Part shown: positions 1-9,763 of the stretch, piece after piece
Numbering within the stretch: position 1 is the stretch's first letter
How the letters are laid out: each line of letters begins with the position of its first letter
NCBI GenBank assembly: GCA_028289325.1
Contig: JANQQN010000581.1
Span: 1 to 33,920 of the forward strand
Length of the DNA: 33,920 nt
Source of the DNA: Myxococcota bacterium
GTDB lineage: Bacteria > Myxococcota > Kuafuiibacteriia > Kuafuiibacteriales > Kuafuiibacteriaceae
Direction of reading: 5' to 3'
Made by a program: the position numbers and the translations under genes
Notes under the pieces: generated by a model
What the model was told of the DNA's origin: nothing
Seen by the model: the letters and a program-made list of their open reading frames with translations, nothing else
Databases searched by the model: none

Positions 1-1
1 C

Positions 2-391
2 GAAGCCGAGTTTCGGTGGCCGCTTCGACTGCTCGCCACCCTGGCCTCGTTTCCTGCTGCCTCCGGCCAGTGGCTGTCGGTCGGCCATACCGTGCCCAAC
101 GGAGAGCCGCCCCACCCTTACGTCGAGGGCCTCGGGTTCTGTTGCGCAATGCTGGCCCCCCCGATCACCTTGCTGCCCGAGTTCCGCACCCTGACCCTGG
201 CCTCGGATCGAGAGGTGGTCTTTTACGCCGTCGTGCCTCTGTTCGAACGAGAGATGGAGCTGAAGGTGGCCGAAGGCACTCGCGCGCTCCTGGAGCGCTT
301 CGATCAACACCATGTCTCCGAGATCCTCGACGTGCGGCGCCGGTCGGTCTCGGGAACGTTGATCGATCTGCTCGACGCCCACAAGGACTGA
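2..391 (+). CDS. Suppressor-of-fused (SUFU) domain protein, 3' part
   Basis: The frame is open from base 2 to the stop at 389-391, so only the last 129 residues are present and the true start lies outside the window. The visible part has the bacterial SUFU-family pattern: a Trp-Pro-Leu-x-Leu-Leu stretch near the edge, a Gly-His-Thr-Val-Pro-Asn-Gly segment around base 80-105, then a Phe-Tyr-x-Val-Val-Pro-Leu segment and an amphipathic C-terminal helix. The GTG at base 92 is internal because the family similarity continues upstream of it. Bacterial SUFU proteins are mostly uncharacterised and are often tied to toxin-immunity or protein-binding roles; nothing here shows which. The next gene starts 3 bp after the stop, so the two are probably co-transcribed. 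Confidence 0.7.
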   Translation, partial: EAEFRWPLRLLATLASFPAASGQWLSVGHTVPNGEPPHPYVEGLGFCCAMLAPPITLLPEFRTLTLASDREVVFYAVVPLFEREMELKVAEGTRALLERFDQHHVSEILDVRRRSVSGTLIDLLDAHKD

Positions 392-394
392 TCG

Positions 395-1231
395 GTGCCC
401 GAGCTGCCGGAGGTCGAGTACGGTCGAAAGGTCGCGGCGTCGGTGCTGCAAGGCCGCCGGATCGTCGACGTTCACGTCGACGAAGACCCGATCGTCGTGG
501 ACGGCGTGGCGGCGGTCGACGTGGAGCGCGCCATGCGCGGGGCGAAGGTTTCCGCGGTGGGCCGTCGGGGCAAACACCTGTGGCTGGAGCTCGACCGGCG
601 GCCGTGGCCGACCTTCCATTTCGGCATGACGGGGGCCTTTCGGGTGCCGGCGGAGGCGCCATTGATCCTCGAGGGGGGCGCCAAGACGCCGGACATGACC
701 TGGCCGCCGCGATTCACGAAGATCCGGCTCCGGACCGACCGGGGTGCAGAGCTGGCGATGACCAATGCTCGCCGCTTGGGCCGCATTCGACTGGGCGACG
801 ATCCGGCCCGGGAGCCCCCGATCGGAGATCTCGGCTTCGATCCTCTGGTCGAGATGCCGACCCTGGCCGAGTTCAGGCGTCGCCTCGGCCATCGCCGCGG
901 CGTGCTCAAGGCGGTGATGCTCGATCAGACCTTCGCGGCGGGGGTCGGCAACTGGATCGCCGATGAAGTCCTGTACCAGGCCGGCCTCGATCCGCGGCGG
1001 CGGATCGCCGACCTCGACCCACAGGAGCAGCGCGCGCTGCATCGACATCTCAAGGGCGTGGTGAACAAAGCGGTGGCCGTCGACGCCGACAGCCGGCGCT
1101 TTCCCAAGACCTGGCTGTTTCACCATCGGTGGGGCAAAAACGCAGACGCGCGGACGTCCGAGGGCATGCCCATCGAGTTCGTGACCATCGCCGGTCGAAC
1201 GACGGCCTGGGTACCGGACCGCCAGCGATGA
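395..1231 (+). CDS. mutM: Formamidopyrimidine-DNA glycosylase (Fpg/Nei family), zincless finger
   Basis: A 278-aa base-excision repair glycosylase/AP lyase. After Met removal the N-terminus is Pro-Glu-Leu-Pro-Glu-Val-Glu, with the Schiff-base Pro2 and catalytic Glu3. Lys60 sits in the conserved Arg-Gly-Lys-His hairpin, FHFGMTG follows, and the helix-two-turn-helix has GVGNWIADEVLYQAG. The C-terminal hairpin keeps GRTT and the DNA-binding Arg, but the four cysteines of the usual bacterial zinc finger are absent; I see no Cys anywhere in the protein. The ending GRTTAWVPDRQR resembles the zincless finger of plant and fungal Fpg. Start is GTG at 395, fixed by the obligatory PELPEVE N-terminus. 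It should remove oxidised purines from DNA; substrate preference cannot be read from sequence. Confidence 0.93.
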   Translation: MPELPEVEYGRKVAASVLQGRRIVDVHVDEDPIVVDGVAAVDVERAMRGAKVSAVGRRGKHLWLELDRRPWPTFHFGMTGAFRVPAEAPLILEGGAKTPDMTWPPRFTKIRLRTDRGAELAMTNARRLGRIRLGDDPAREPPIGDLGFDPLVEMPTLAEFRRRLGHRRGVLKAVMLDQTFAAGVGNWIADEVLYQAGLDPRRRIADLDPQEQRALHRHLKGVVNKAVAVDADSRRFPKTWLFHHRWGKNADARTSEGMPIEFVTIAGRTTAWVPDRQR

Positions 1232-1607
1232 CCTACATGATTTTTTCTAAAGCGCCGTCCGCGATCGATTCGTAATCCTCAGGCATGGCCAAGGCGTTCC
1301 CTGCCGGCTGCGGACTACGGGCGGAGACCACCCTCCTGAAACGCGCCCAAATCACGCACCTTTGGCCGGCCCCGGACAGGGTCTGACCGAAAGTTGCTTT
1401 TCCCGACCACCGCGGTCCCGTGGAGTGTCGTTTCCTGCGCTCGCGATCGACTGATGTGTTCTAAACGTCTTGGCGGTGTGGCCAGGTTCCGCTAGGAGAC
1501 CTACGAACCGGGTCGGACGCGACCGGCAACGGCACTGGCACGCTCGTTGGGCGCCCAGGCTGCCGGACGGCTTGGAACACACAGATTCACGCGCTGAAGG
1601 GGTAAAG
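1232..1607. other. 376-bp intergenic region before the ACIII operon
   Basis: No convincing gene here. The actA frame is open back to 1470 but has no family similarity before 1608. A short T-run (about 1239-1246) follows the fpg stop without a clear stem. A perfect 10-bp GC palindrome (TGGGCGCCCA, 1548-1557) lies 50 bp before actA. The region must hold the promoter of the long act-cox operon, but I cannot identify -35/-10 boxes with confidence. Confidence 0.5.
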
Positions 1608-2249
1608 ATGGGCTTTCGGTTTCCTGCATGGACCAACCACATCCGCGCGCTGCTCGTCCTCGGGGTGATCGGCGCCGGCGTGTACATATTCCTGATCATC
1701 AATTTCGGCTTCTCCCCGCGAGCGACGGACGTCGGCTACCAACCCGTTCAGCCGGTTCCGTTTAGCCATCGCATTCACTCCGGCGAGCTCGGCATGGATT
1801 GCCGCTACTGCCACAACACCGTGGAACGGGAGCCGCACTCGGCCGTGCCGCCGACCGAGACGTGCATGGGCTGCCACAACAAGATCCACACGGAGAGCGA
1901 GAAGCTGGCCCCAGTGCGCGAGAGCTGGGACACCGGCCAACCCATCGAGTGGGTTCGGATCCACGACCTGCCCGACTACTCGTACTTCAACCACAGCGCC
2001 CACGTGCTCAAGGGCGTCGGGTGCGCGAGCTGCCACGGGCGGGTCGACCTGATGGAGGTGGTCTATCAAGACCAGAAGCTGAGCATGGGCTGGTGCCTCG
2101 AGTGCCACCGCAACCCGGAGCCGAACCTGCGTCCGCTGGACAAGATCACGGAAATGGATTGGGAGCAGGAGAGCCCCGAGCAAGGCGCTCAGCTCCGAGC
2201 CCAATACAACGTCAACCCCAACGAGAATTGCTCGACCTGCCACCGGTGA
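1608..2249 (+). CDS. actA: ACIII pentaheme cytochrome c subunit ActA
   Basis: A 213-aa protein with one N-terminal membrane anchor (about residues 12-32) and five CxxCH heme c sites: CRYCH (65), CMGCH (86), CASCH (139), CLECH (163) and CSTCH (208, almost at the C-terminus). Five hemes plus an N-terminal helix is the signature of ActA, the periplasmic electron-output subunit of alternative complex III. The ATG at 1608 is preceded by AAGGGG at about 1598-1603, a good ribosome site, and starts just before the anchor. A longer in-frame start at 1470 would add arginine-rich sequence with no family character. The gene opens an operon and is followed after 6 bp by actB. Confidence 0.93.
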   Translation: MGFRFPAWTNHIRALLVLGVIGAGVYIFLIINFGFSPRATDVGYQPVQPVPFSHRIHSGELGMDCRYCHNTVEREPHSAVPPTETCMGCHNKIHTESEKLAPVRESWDTGQPIEWVRIHDLPDYSYFNHSAHVLKGVGCASCHGRVDLMEVVYQDQKLSMGWCLECHRNPEPNLRPLDKITEMDWEQESPEQGAQLRAQYNVNPNENCSTCHR

Positions 2250-2255
2250 CCTGAC

Positions 2256-5200
2256 ATGAGCGAGAAGAAATACTGGCGTACGCTCGCCGAGCTCGAAAAA
2301 GACCCCGAGTTCGAAGAGTTTCTGCGGCGCGAGTTCATCGACGTCGACTACGACAAACCCGGCTCCACCAACCGGCGGCGCTTCATGCAGCTCATGGGGG
2401 CTTCGTTTGCCCTCGCGGGCGCGAGCGCGTGCCGGTGGGAAAAGGAGAACATCCTCCCCTACTCCCGCCGGCCCCAGGGCCTCGAGCCGGGGGCGACGAA
2501 GTACTTCGCTACGGTGATGGACGTCGCGGGCACCGCGATCCCGGTCAAGGTCGCGAGCTTCGACAACCGACCCTACAAAATCGAGCCCAACCCCGAACAC
2601 CCCTTCAGTCAGGGCGGCACCGACGCCTACGCCCAGGCCAGCATCCTGACCATGTTCGACCCGGACCGAAGCCAAGTGGTCCGAAACAACGACGAAGCGT
2701 CCGACACGAAGAGCTTCGATGCGGCGTTCGACCAGGTGTTGGCCGCGGCGAAGAAGGCGAAAGGGCGTGGCGTTCGGGTTTTGAGCGGTGCGACCTCTTC
2801 CCCCACCGAAGCCGCGCTCCGCGATCGGTTCGTGGTCGCGATGCCGGAAGCCAAGTGGGTCGAGTACGAGTCGCTGAGCCGCGACAACGAGCGGGCCGGT
2901 AGCCAAACGGCCTTCGGTCGCATGGTGAAGACGCACTACCATTTCGCGAAAGCGAAGGTCGTGGTGTCGCTCGGCGCGGATCTGTTCGGCGACCACCCCG
3001 CCAAGCTTAAGCACGCGCGAGACTGGGCCGACGCTCGCCGCCCCGAAGAGGGCAAGATGAACCGGATGTACGTCGCCGAGACCCGGTTCACCACCACCGG
3101 CGCGTCCTCGGACCATCGCCTGCCGCTGCGCGCGGAGCAGATTCTGCCGTTCACCATCGCCCTGGAAGAGGCGGTCAACGGCGGACACAGTGACGCGAAG
3201 GGTTTCCTTGCCGACGAGAAGGTCAAGAAGATGGTGAAGGCCATCGCCGCCGACCTGAAGTCGCATAAGGGTGAGGCGATCGTCGCGGTTGGCCATCAGC
3301 AAGACCCGGCCGTTCACGCCGTCGCCCATCGCATCAACAGCAAGTTGGGCAACGCCGGCCGTACGGTGACCTACACCGCGGATGACACCCTCGAGCGACC
3401 GACCCACGGCGACGCGATCAGCGCGCTGGCGGCGGAAATGGCGGGGGGCAAGGTCGATACCCTCATCGTGTTGGGCGGCAATCCCGCCTACGACGCGCCG
3501 GGTGACGTCGACTTTGCGGGGGCCATGGCCAAGGTGAAGACAAAGATTCACCTCGGGCTCTATCGCGACAAGACGGCGAAGCTGTCGACGTGGCACGTCC
3601 CGATCAGCCATTTCCTGGAGTCATGGGGCGACGCGCGGACTTGGGACGGCCTCGTCACGCTTCAGCAGCCGCTGATGTCGCCGCTGTATCCCTCGCTGTC
3701 GATCATCGAGTTCGTTCTGCGGATGCTCGGCGACGAGACCCCACCCGACGATATGATCCGCCAGACGGCGATGGTCATCAAAAAGTCCCTGACCAAGCCC
3801 GAAGCGACGGCGATCGAGTCGACCGCTTCCGAAGAGACGGCCGCACAGTCGAGCGAAGATGGCTTGAGCTCCAGTGAGATCGATGCCACCGCGTCCGACG
3901 ACTCGACGGCGTCGAGTGCAAGCAGCGTTTCGGTGGCGCCGGTCGCGACGATGACTCCTCAGCCCACGACCTCGCCGGTCTTCGCGAAGACCGACGACGT
4001 GGAGCTCCAGGCGGCGCGCAAGCGGCTGCCTGGCTTCATCGGCGAGAACATGGATTGGCGGACGATGGTCAGCCAGGGCTTCGTCGACGGCACGGCGGCC
4101 CCTTCGGTGACGCCGGCCGTACGGGGGTTCGCGACCCCCAAGGCCGACGCGCGGGCGATGAAGCCCGGCGCCGAGCTCGGTAACGGCGAGCTCGAGATCA
4201 TGTTTTACGACGACGGCAAGGTCCACGACGGCCGCTTCGCGAACAACGGTTGGCTCCAGGAGCTGCCGGACTTCACCACGAAGCTGACCTGGGACAACGC
4301 GGCCATCGTGTCTCCGGCGACGGCCAAGAAGCTCGGGGTCACCGACCGTGACCTGACCAAGGTCACCGTCGGCGACAAGGCCATCGAGCTGCCGATCTAC
4401 ATCATGCCCGGCCAAGCGACGGGCAGCGTCGCGGTGGCGGTGGGTTACGGCCGACCGGAAGCGGGCGCGGTCGGCGGCGGCACGTACTGGGAGGTCGACA
4501 CCACCGGCTTCGACGTGCAGCCGCTGCGATCGGCGAAGTCTCCGTATCGTTCGGTGGGGGCGTCGGTCGCGAAGACCGGTCAGACGTTTAAGCTGGCCAC
4601 GACTCAGCACCACTGGTCGATCGATACCACCGCCCTCGGCGAGATGATGGGCCGAGTGCCGGAGTTGGTCCGTGCGGGTACCCTCGAGGAGTACAAGAAA
4701 CACCCCGAGTTCGCGCCCCATCGCGTCCACCACCCCAAGCTGCTGTCGCTGTTCCCCGAGTTCGAGTGGAAAGAGGGCTACCAGTGGGGCATGGCCATCG
4801 ATCTCGGCAAGTGCACCGGCTGCAACGCGTGCGTGGTGTCCTGTACTTCCGAGAACAACGTCCCCATCGTGGGCAAAGAGCAGGTCCTCGTCGGTCGCGA
4901 GATGCACTGGCTGCGCATCGACCGGTACTTCACCGGTGATTCGGAAGACCCGTCGATCGCGACGCAGCCCGTGGCCTGTGTTCACTGCCAAAACGCACCG
5001 TGCGAGCAGGTGTGTCCGGTCGCGGCGACGGTCCACGACGAAGAGGGCACCAACAACATGGTGTACAACCGGTGTATCGGGACTCGGTACTGCGCCAACA
5101 ACTGCCCGTACAAGGTTCGCCGCTTCAACTTCTACAACTACCACAACGACCTCGCGCGGCCGGAGAGCTACGTGAAGCGCATGGCCCACAATCCCGACGT

Positions 5201-5537
5201 CACGGTTCGTTTCCGCGGCGTGATGGAGAAGTGCAGCTACTGCTTTCAGCGCATCTCCGCCGCCAAGACCGAGGCGCGCAAAGAGGGTCGTGAAGTTCGA
5301 GACGGCGACATCAAGTCGGCGTGCCAGACGGCTTGCCCGACCAACGCCATCACCTTCGGCAACGTGAACGACAAGAACAGCACGGTGTCGAAGCTGCAGG
5401 CATTGCCCCGCAGCTACGCGATGCTGGCCGAGCTCAACGTAAAGCCGCGGACCGAGTACCTGGCCCGGATCACCAACCCGAACCCCTCACTCGAGGCGCA
5501 TCACGAGGGGGAGGCAGACAGCCATGGCCATCATTGA
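2256..5537 (+). CDS. actB: ACIII molybdopterin-like/iron-sulfur subunit ActB (fused B1-B2)
   Basis: A 1093-aa TAT-exported protein. The signal has RRRFMQLMG near residues 42-50 followed by an Ala-rich stretch. Residues about 60-790 form a molybdopterin-oxidoreductase-like domain; in ACIII this domain binds no known molybdenum cofactor. The C-terminal part (about 840-1090) is an NrfC/HybA-like ferredoxin domain with four cysteine clusters beginning at 853 (CTGCNAC), 908 (CVHC), 940 (CIGTRYC) and 993/1023 (CSYC ... CQTAC). These bind the Fe-S centres that carry electrons to the heme subunits. The molybdopterin-like and ferredoxin parts are one chain here. A Ser/Thr/Glu/Ala-rich low-complexity linker (about residues 512-577) interrupts the first domain. 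The C-terminus ends in a His/Glu-rich tail overlapping the actC start by 14 bp. Confidence 0.93.
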   Translation: MSEKKYWRTLAELEKDPEFEEFLRREFIDVDYDKPGSTNRRRFMQLMGASFALAGASACRWEKENILPYSRRPQGLEPGATKYFATVMDVAGTAIPVKVASFDNRPYKIEPNPEHPFSQGGTDAYAQASILTMFDPDRSQVVRNNDEASDTKSFDAAFDQVLAAAKKAKGRGVRVLSGATSSPTEAALRDRFVVAMPEAKWVEYESLSRDNERAGSQTAFGRMVKTHYHFAKAKVVVSLGADLFGDHPAKLKHARDWADARRPEEGKMNRMYVAETRFTTTGASSDHRLPLRAEQILPFTIALEEAVNGGHSDAKGFLADEKVKKMVKAIAADLKSHKGEAIVAVGHQQDPAVHAVAHRINSKLGNAGRTVTYTADDTLERPTHGDAISALAAEMAGGKVDTLIVLGGNPAYDAPGDVDFAGAMAKVKTKIHLGLYRDKTAKLSTWHVPISHFLESWGDARTWDGLVTLQQPLMSPLYPSLSIIEFVLRMLGDETPPDDMIRQTAMVIKKSLTKPEATAIESTASEETAAQSSEDGLSSSEIDATASDDSTASSASSVSVAPVATMTPQPTTSPVFAKTDDVELQAARKRLPGFIGENMDWRTMVSQGFVDGTAAPSVTPAVRGFATPKADARAMKPGAELGNGELEIMFYDDGKVHDGRFANNGWLQELPDFTTKLTWDNAAIVSPATAKKLGVTDRDLTKVTVGDKAIELPIYIMPGQATGSVAVAVGYGRPEAGAVGGGTYWEVDTTGFDVQPLRSAKSPYRSVGASVAKTGQTFKLATTQHHWSIDTTALGEMMGRVPELVRAGTLEEYKKHPEFAPHRVHHPKLLSLFPEFEWKEGYQWGMAIDLGKCTGCNACVVSCTSENNVPIVGKEQVLVGREMHWLRIDRYFTGDSEDPSIATQPVACVHCQNAPCEQVCPVAATVHDEEGTNNMVYNRCIGTRYCANNCPYKVRRFNFYNYHNDLARPESYVKRMAHNPDVTVRFRGVMEKCSYCFQRISAAKTEARKEGREVRDGDIKSACQTACPTNAITFGNVNDKNSTVSKLQALPRSYAMLAELNVKPRTEYLARITNPNPSLEAHHEGEADSHGHH

Positions 5538-6930
5538 TCAAGAGATCGACAACACGAAGGAAGACCCGAGGGAACGGCAACCGCTGATCACCGGGAACCG
5601 TTCCTATCACGACATCACGGAAGCGGTTGCGTCGATCACCGAGGTCAAGCGGTCCCATCGCAACTGGTGGATCGCGTTCGTGATTTCGGCCGGCTTGGCG
5701 GGCATGTTCTTCCTGAACATCGCCTACCTGTTCTGGGTCGGTACCGGCATCTGGGGCAACAACAACCCCGTCGGTTGGGGCTGGCCCATCGTCAACTTCG
5801 TTTTCTGGGTCGGTATCGGCCACGCCGGGACCTTGATCTCCGCGATTCTGTTCCTGCTTCGACAGGACTGGCGAACGTCGATCAATCGCTTCGCGGAGGC
5901 GATGACCATCTTCGCCGTCATCTGTGCGCTGATCTTCCCCGGCATCCACATCGGTCGCCCCTGGCTTCCGTACTGGCTGTTCCCGCTGCCCAATCAGATG
6001 CTGATGTGGCCGAACTTCCGAAGCCCGCTGCTGTGGGACGTCTTCGCCGTCGGCACCTACGGCACGATCTCGCTGCTGTTCTGGTACTTCGGACTCATCC
6101 CCGACCTGGCCACCCTGCGTGACCGGTCGAAGACCGCGGTTCGCAAGATCGCCTACGGCATCTTCTCGCTGGGCTGGACGGGCTCCAACCGCAACTGGCA
6201 CCGCTACGAGCGGACGTACCTCATCCTCGCCGCCCTCGCGACGCCGCTGGTCCTCTCGGTCCACTCGGTCGTTTCGTTCGACTTTGCGACGTCGCAGCTG
6301 CCCGGCTGGCATACGACCATCTTCCCGCCATACTTTGTTGCCGGCGCGATCTTCTCGGGTTTTGCGATGGTTGTGACCTTGGCCGTGCCCGCCCGCGCGG
6401 CCTTCGGCCTCCGCCACATCATCACCCTTCGCCACCTCGAGAACATGAACAAGGTCATTCTGGTGACCGGCATGATGGTGGGCTACGCGTACGCGATGGA
6501 GTTCTTCGTCGCTTGGTACGGTGCGAACCGCTACGAGGGCTTCGCGTTCATAAACCGCGCCTTCGGATCGTACTGGTGGGCGTACTGGACGATGGTCAGC
6601 TGTAACGTGATCAGTCCTCAGTTGTTCTGGTTCAAGAAGGTCCGGACGACGCCGTGGATGATGGTCATCGTCTGCATCTTCGTGAACATCGGCATGTGGT
6701 TCGAGCGCTTCGTCATCACCGTGACGTCGCTGCACCGCGACTTCCTGCCCTCCTCTTGGGGTTACTTCACGGCGACCCCATTCGACATCATGCTCTTCGT
6801 CGGCAGCTTCGGCTTGTTCATGACGCTGTTCCTGCTCTTCCTCCGCTGGCTGCCTTGCATTGCCATCTCGGAAGTCAAGAACACGCTGCCGCAGGCCCAC
6901 GGTCACCACGGCGACCACCCGGAAAAGTGA
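5524..6930 (+). CDS. actC: ACIII NrfD/PsrC-like integral membrane subunit ActC
   Basis: A 468-aa polytopic membrane protein of the NrfD/PsrC family with about ten transmembrane helices. It pairs with ActB and is expected to hold a quinol-oxidation site at the periplasmic side. Recognisable elements are the N-terminal soluble stretch with an [11 protein letters not shown] segment, a WxAFxxS start of the first helix, the [15 protein letters not shown] segment, and a His-rich C-terminus (HGHHGDH). The ATG at 5524 is preceded by GGGGGAGG at about 5508-5515 and overlaps actB, which suggests translational coupling. The next gene follows after 13 bp. Assignment to ActC rather than ActF rests on position after actB and on length. 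Confidence 0.93.
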   Translation: MAIIDQEIDNTKEDPRERQPLITGNRSYHDITEAVASITEVKRSHRNWWIAFVISAGLAGMFFLNIAYLFWVGTGIWGNNNPVGWGWPIVNFVFWVGIGHAGTLISAILFLLRQDWRTSINRFAEAMTIFAVICALIFPGIHIGRPWLPYWLFPLPNQMLMWPNFRSPLLWDVFAVGTYGTISLLFWYFGLIPDLATLRDRSKTAVRKIAYGIFSLGWTGSNRNWHRYERTYLILAALATPLVLSVHSVVSFDFATSQLPGWHTTIFPPYFVAGAIFSGFAMVVTLAVPARAAFGLRHIITLRHLENMNKVILVTGMMVGYAYAMEFFVAWYGANRYEGFAFINRAFGSYWWAYWTMVSCNVISPQLFWFKKVRTTPWMMVIVCIFVNIGMWFERFVITVTSLHRDFLPSSWGYFTATPFDIMLFVGSFGLFMTLFLLFLRWLPCIAISEVKNTLPQAHGHHGDHPEK

Positions 6931-6943
6931 GGAATCCGAAGCG

Positions 6944-8191
6944 ATGAGTCACGGCAACGGACACGATAACGGCAACGGCAACGGCAATGGGTCGCTGCCG
7001 GAGTACGGCCTCCTCGCCCAGTACGAGGATGTCGACAGCATCAAGAAAGCCGCGGAAAAAGTTCGGGACGCGGGGTACAGCAACTGGGATTGCCACACCC
7101 CGTTCCCCGTCCACGGCCTCGACCCGGCGATGGGCATTCGGCGAACCCGCCTGCCCTACATCATTATGGCCGGCGGCACCCTCGGGTTGCTCACGGCGAT
7201 CACCATGCAGTGGTGGATGAACGCCATCGACTACCCGTACATCATCTCTGGTAAGCCTTACTGGTCGGTGCCCGCCAACGTGCCGATCATGTTCGAGCTC
7301 ACGGTCTTGTTCTCCGGTTTGACCGCGTTCTTCGTGACCCTGGGACGATGCGGGTTCCCGCGGTTCCACCATCCGCTGTTCAACAGCGAGCGGTTCGCGA
7401 AGGTCACCGATGACAAGTTCTTCTTGGCCATCGAGGCGCGGGACCCGAAGTACGACTCGGTTGGAACCAAGGAACTGCTCGAGGCGACCAGTCCCACGGC
7501 CATCGAGAGCGTCGAGGACGACTCGAAGGTCAGCGGCGCGCTGCCCAAGCCGCTGGTGTACCTGCTGGTGGTCGCTTTCGTCGCCGGGTTCGTGCCCCTC
7601 GGGGTCATTGCCACGATGTGGTACAGCCGCAGCGAGCTGCCCCGCATCCACCCGAACCCGAACATGGACTTCCAAGAGAAGTTCAAGACGCAGACCTACA
7701 ACGCGCTGTTTGCCGACGGGCGTTCGATGCGGCCGCAGGAAGAAGGCACCGTCGCGACCAATCAGGTCCGGGGTGACAATCACCGCTATCGCGGCCTGAC
7801 CAAGGACGGCGAGTGGGCGGCCGGGTTCCCGAAAGACTTCGTTCTCGACGAGGCGAAGATGAACCGGGGCCAAGAGCGCTACAACATCTACTGCCAGCCG
7901 TGCCATGGCGCCGCGGGATTCGGTCAGGGGCTCGTTCATGAACGCGCCACCAAGCTGAAGGCCGCGAAGTGGGTGCAACCGAGCTCGCTGCACCAGGATT
8001 ACCTGCGGGCGCAGCCGGAAGGGAAACTGTTCAACACCATCACCTATGGCATCCGCAACATGCCCGGCTACGGGTGGGCCATTCCGGTCGAAGACCGATG
8101 GGCCATCGTCGCGTACATCCGGGCGCTGCAGCGGAGCCAGTTGGCCGACCTGAAGGACGTGCCAGAGGGCGAGCGCGGCAACCTGCGCTGA
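6944..8191 (+). CDS. ActD-ActE fusion: DUF3341 membrane subunit plus monoheme cytochrome c
   Basis: A 415-aa protein combining two ACIII subunits that are separate in the classic operon. Residues about 15-190 are a DUF3341/ActD domain: the conserved YDDVDxxxxAAEKVRDAGY-like motif, WDCHTPFPVHGLD, then two transmembrane helices. Residues about 200-415 correspond to ActE: one membrane anchor near residue 205-225, then a cytochrome c domain with a single CQPCHG heme site around residue 315 and a Met-Pro-Gly-Tyr axial-ligand segment. The N-terminus has a short Asn-Gly repeat (about 6965-6988) of unknown meaning. The ATG at 6944 has an upstream GAGGAA; the frame is open further back into actC but without family similarity. 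I see no frameshift or stop between the two halves. Confidence 0.88.
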   Translation: MSHGNGHDNGNGNGNGSLPEYGLLAQYEDVDSIKKAAEKVRDAGYSNWDCHTPFPVHGLDPAMGIRRTRLPYIIMAGGTLGLLTAITMQWWMNAIDYPYIISGKPYWSVPANVPIMFELTVLFSGLTAFFVTLGRCGFPRFHHPLFNSERFAKVTDDKFFLAIEARDPKYDSVGTKELLEATSPTAIESVEDDSKVSGALPKPLVYLLVVAFVAGFVPLGVIATMWYSRSELPRIHPNPNMDFQEKFKTQTYNALFADGRSMRPQEEGTVATNQVRGDNHRYRGLTKDGEWAAGFPKDFVLDEAKMNRGQERYNIYCQPCHGAAGFGQGLVHERATKLKAAKWVQPSSLHQDYLRAQPEGKLFNTITYGIRNMPGYGWAIPVEDRWAIVAYIRALQRSQLADLKDVPEGERGNLR

Positions 8192-8209
8192 CAGACGAGG
8201 GACGACACC

Positions 8210-9454
8210 ATGCAACACAAGCCAGTCGAGCTCGACGCCAACGATCCTCAGTTTTCCTGGGACGGCGCGCAGAAGTTGATGGTCGGTGGATTCGCGGTGG
8301 GCGGGGTGGCGCTGGCCGCCGCCGCCGGCCTCGGCGCCGCTCAGGGCGACCACTTCGTCGGCTTCTTTCACAGCTATCAGGTGGCGTTCGTGTACTTTCT
8401 CGCGATCGCTCTCGGGTGCCTGTTCTTCGTGACGTGGCACCATCTCATCCGCGCCGGCTGGAGCGTGGTGGTCCGCCGGCTCTTCGAGTTTGGTGCGGGC
8501 ACCATGCCCATCCTCGCCCTCCTGTCGTTGCCGGTGGTCGTTCCCGCCGCCTTGGGCGCGGATGGCCTGTTCACGTGGGTCAATCCGGAGCTCGTGGCCA
8601 AGGATCACCTGCTGGCCCACAAGGAGCCTTACCTGAACGTGCCGTTCTTCGTCGTTCGAGTCGTCTTGTACTTCGGGCTGTGGATCTGGATGGCGCGCTA
8701 CTTCGTGGGCTTCTCGAAGGCCCAGGATAAGGATGGTGATTGGACGAAGACGGCGCGGGCCCAAGGCCACGCCGCTCCGCTCATGATCTTCTTCGCCCTT
8801 ACCCTGACCTTCGCCGCCGTGGACTTCATCATGAGCTTGGAGCCCCACTGGTACTCCACCATCATCGGGGTCTACTACTTCGCGGCGTCCGCGATGTCGG
8901 CGCAGGCGACGGTCATCTTGCTCGCGAAGTTCCTACAGGGCCGGGGAAAGCTCATGAAGGTGATCACCACCGAGCACTATCACGACCTCGGCAAGCTGCT
9001 GTTCGCGTTCACCTTCTTCTGGGCCTACATCGCGTTCTCCCAGTACATGCTGATCTGGTACGCGAACATCCCGGAAGGTACGATCTGGTACCAGCACCGC
9101 CAACACGGCCAGTGGGTGCCGTTCGCGTTCTTCCTCCTCTTCGGGCACTTCGCGATTCCGTTCGTCGGCCTCATCTCCCGGAACGTCAAGCGTGCGACCA
9201 CGTTCCTCGCCTTCTGGGCCGGCTGGATGCTCTTCATGCACTGGGTCGACATGTATTATCTCGTGATGCCCTCGCTCTTTGAGCACGGCGGATACGACGA
9301 CCACTACATCCCCCTTTCGATCCTCGACCCGCTGTGCATGATCGGCGTCGGAGGCATCTTCATCGGTGCCTTGGCGATGGGCATGCGAGGTTCGTTCCTG
9401 GTGCCCATGAAGGATCCGCGGCTGAACGAGTCGTTGGCCTTCGAGAACATGTAA
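8210..9454 (+). CDS. actF: ACIII NrfD/PsrC-like integral membrane subunit ActF
   Basis: A 414-aa polytopic membrane protein, the second NrfD-like subunit of ACIII, with about ten predicted helices. Features include FFHSYQVAFVYFLAIALGCLFFV in the first helices, an EPHWYSTIIGVYYFA segment after a TFAAVDFIMSL helix, and FSQYMLIWYANIPEGT, which are typical of ActF. ActF probably supports proton pathways or quinone binding next to ActC and ActD. GAGGG at about 8196-8200 precedes the ATG. It lies 18 bp after the ActD-ActE gene and 10 bp before the small subunit gene, in one co-directional unit. Confidence 0.92.
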   Translation: MQHKPVELDANDPQFSWDGAQKLMVGGFAVGGVALAAAAGLGAAQGDHFVGFFHSYQVAFVYFLAIALGCLFFVTWHHLIRAGWSVVVRRLFEFGAGTMPILALLSLPVVVPAALGADGLFTWVNPELVAKDHLLAHKEPYLNVPFFVVRVVLYFGLWIWMARYFVGFSKAQDKDGDWTKTARAQGHAAPLMIFFALTLTFAAVDFIMSLEPHWYSTIIGVYYFAASAMSAQATVILLAKFLQGRGKLMKVITTEHYHDLGKLLFAFTFFWAYIAFSQYMLIWYANIPEGTIWYQHRQHGQWVPFAFFLLFGHFAIPFVGLISRNVKRATTFLAFWAGWMLFMHWVDMYYLVMPSLFEHGGYDDHYIPLSILDPLCMIGVGGIFIGALAMGMRGSFLVPMKDPRLNESLAFENM

Positions 9455-9464
9455 GGGGAGAACG

Positions 9465-9749
9465 ATGACGGTTATTCGAGACGACGTAGATACGACCCGC
9501 ATCGTAGGCGTGGCCTTCGCGGGCGCATTCTTCGTCGCCGCGTTCATCTTGTTCGTCCAGGCGTGGTTCTATTCGATCCAACGGGACGACGATGCTCGCA
9601 AGGGCACCAAGCCGCTGTCTGTGCAGCAGTACGAAGCTCGGCAGGCGGAGAAGCTCACGACGTATGGGTGGGTGAACCGAGATCAGCAAAAGGTCCGTAT
9701 TCCCATCGAAAGCGCCAAAAAGGCCGTCTTATCTCAATTGCATAAGTAG
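9465..9749 (+). CDS. Small single-helix protein of the ACIII operon (possible ActG-like subunit)
   Basis: A 94-aa protein with one transmembrane helix (about residues 15-38) followed by a charged soluble tail. The tail ends in YGWVNRDQQKVRIPIESAK; a Tyr-x-Trp ... Arg-Ile-Pro-Ile motif of this kind is common in small proteins encoded beside actF and cox genes. GGGGAG just before the ATG supports the start. Its position between actF and sco suggests an accessory subunit of ACIII or of the ACIII-oxidase assembly. A small extra subunit is known in characterised ACIII complexes (ActG), but I cannot claim orthology from sequence alone. Confidence 0.75.
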   Translation: MTVIRDDVDTTRIVGVAFAGAFFVAAFILFVQAWFYSIQRDDDARKGTKPLSVQQYEARQAEKLTTYGWVNRDQQKVRIPIESAKKAVLSQLHK

Positions 9750-9763
9750 CGCGTCGCGTTAAC

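Noticed and set aside
1536-1551. Sigma-54-like promoter (TGGCACG-N4-TTGGG) upstream of actA
   Set aside because: The -24 element fits, but the near-invariant GC of the -12 element is GG here, and respiratory operons of this kind are not typically sigma-54 dependent.
1587-3611. Very long minus-strand open frame (674 aa) opposite actA/actB
   Set aside because: It mirrors high-GC third-position bias of the real plus-strand genes; the translation has no family resemblance. Similar long antisense frames lie opposite actB, actC, actD-actE, ccoNO, ccoG and ccoI.
6860-6943. Longer N-terminus for the ActD-ActE protein
   Set aside because: The extension lies inside actC, is Arg/Thr-rich and lacks DUF3341 similarity; the ATG at 6944 has a good ribosome site.
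6965-6988. Short AACGGC repeats as a possible regulatory repeat
   Set aside because: Only about three imperfect copies, in frame, encoding Asn-Gly; best seen as a low-complexity N-terminus.
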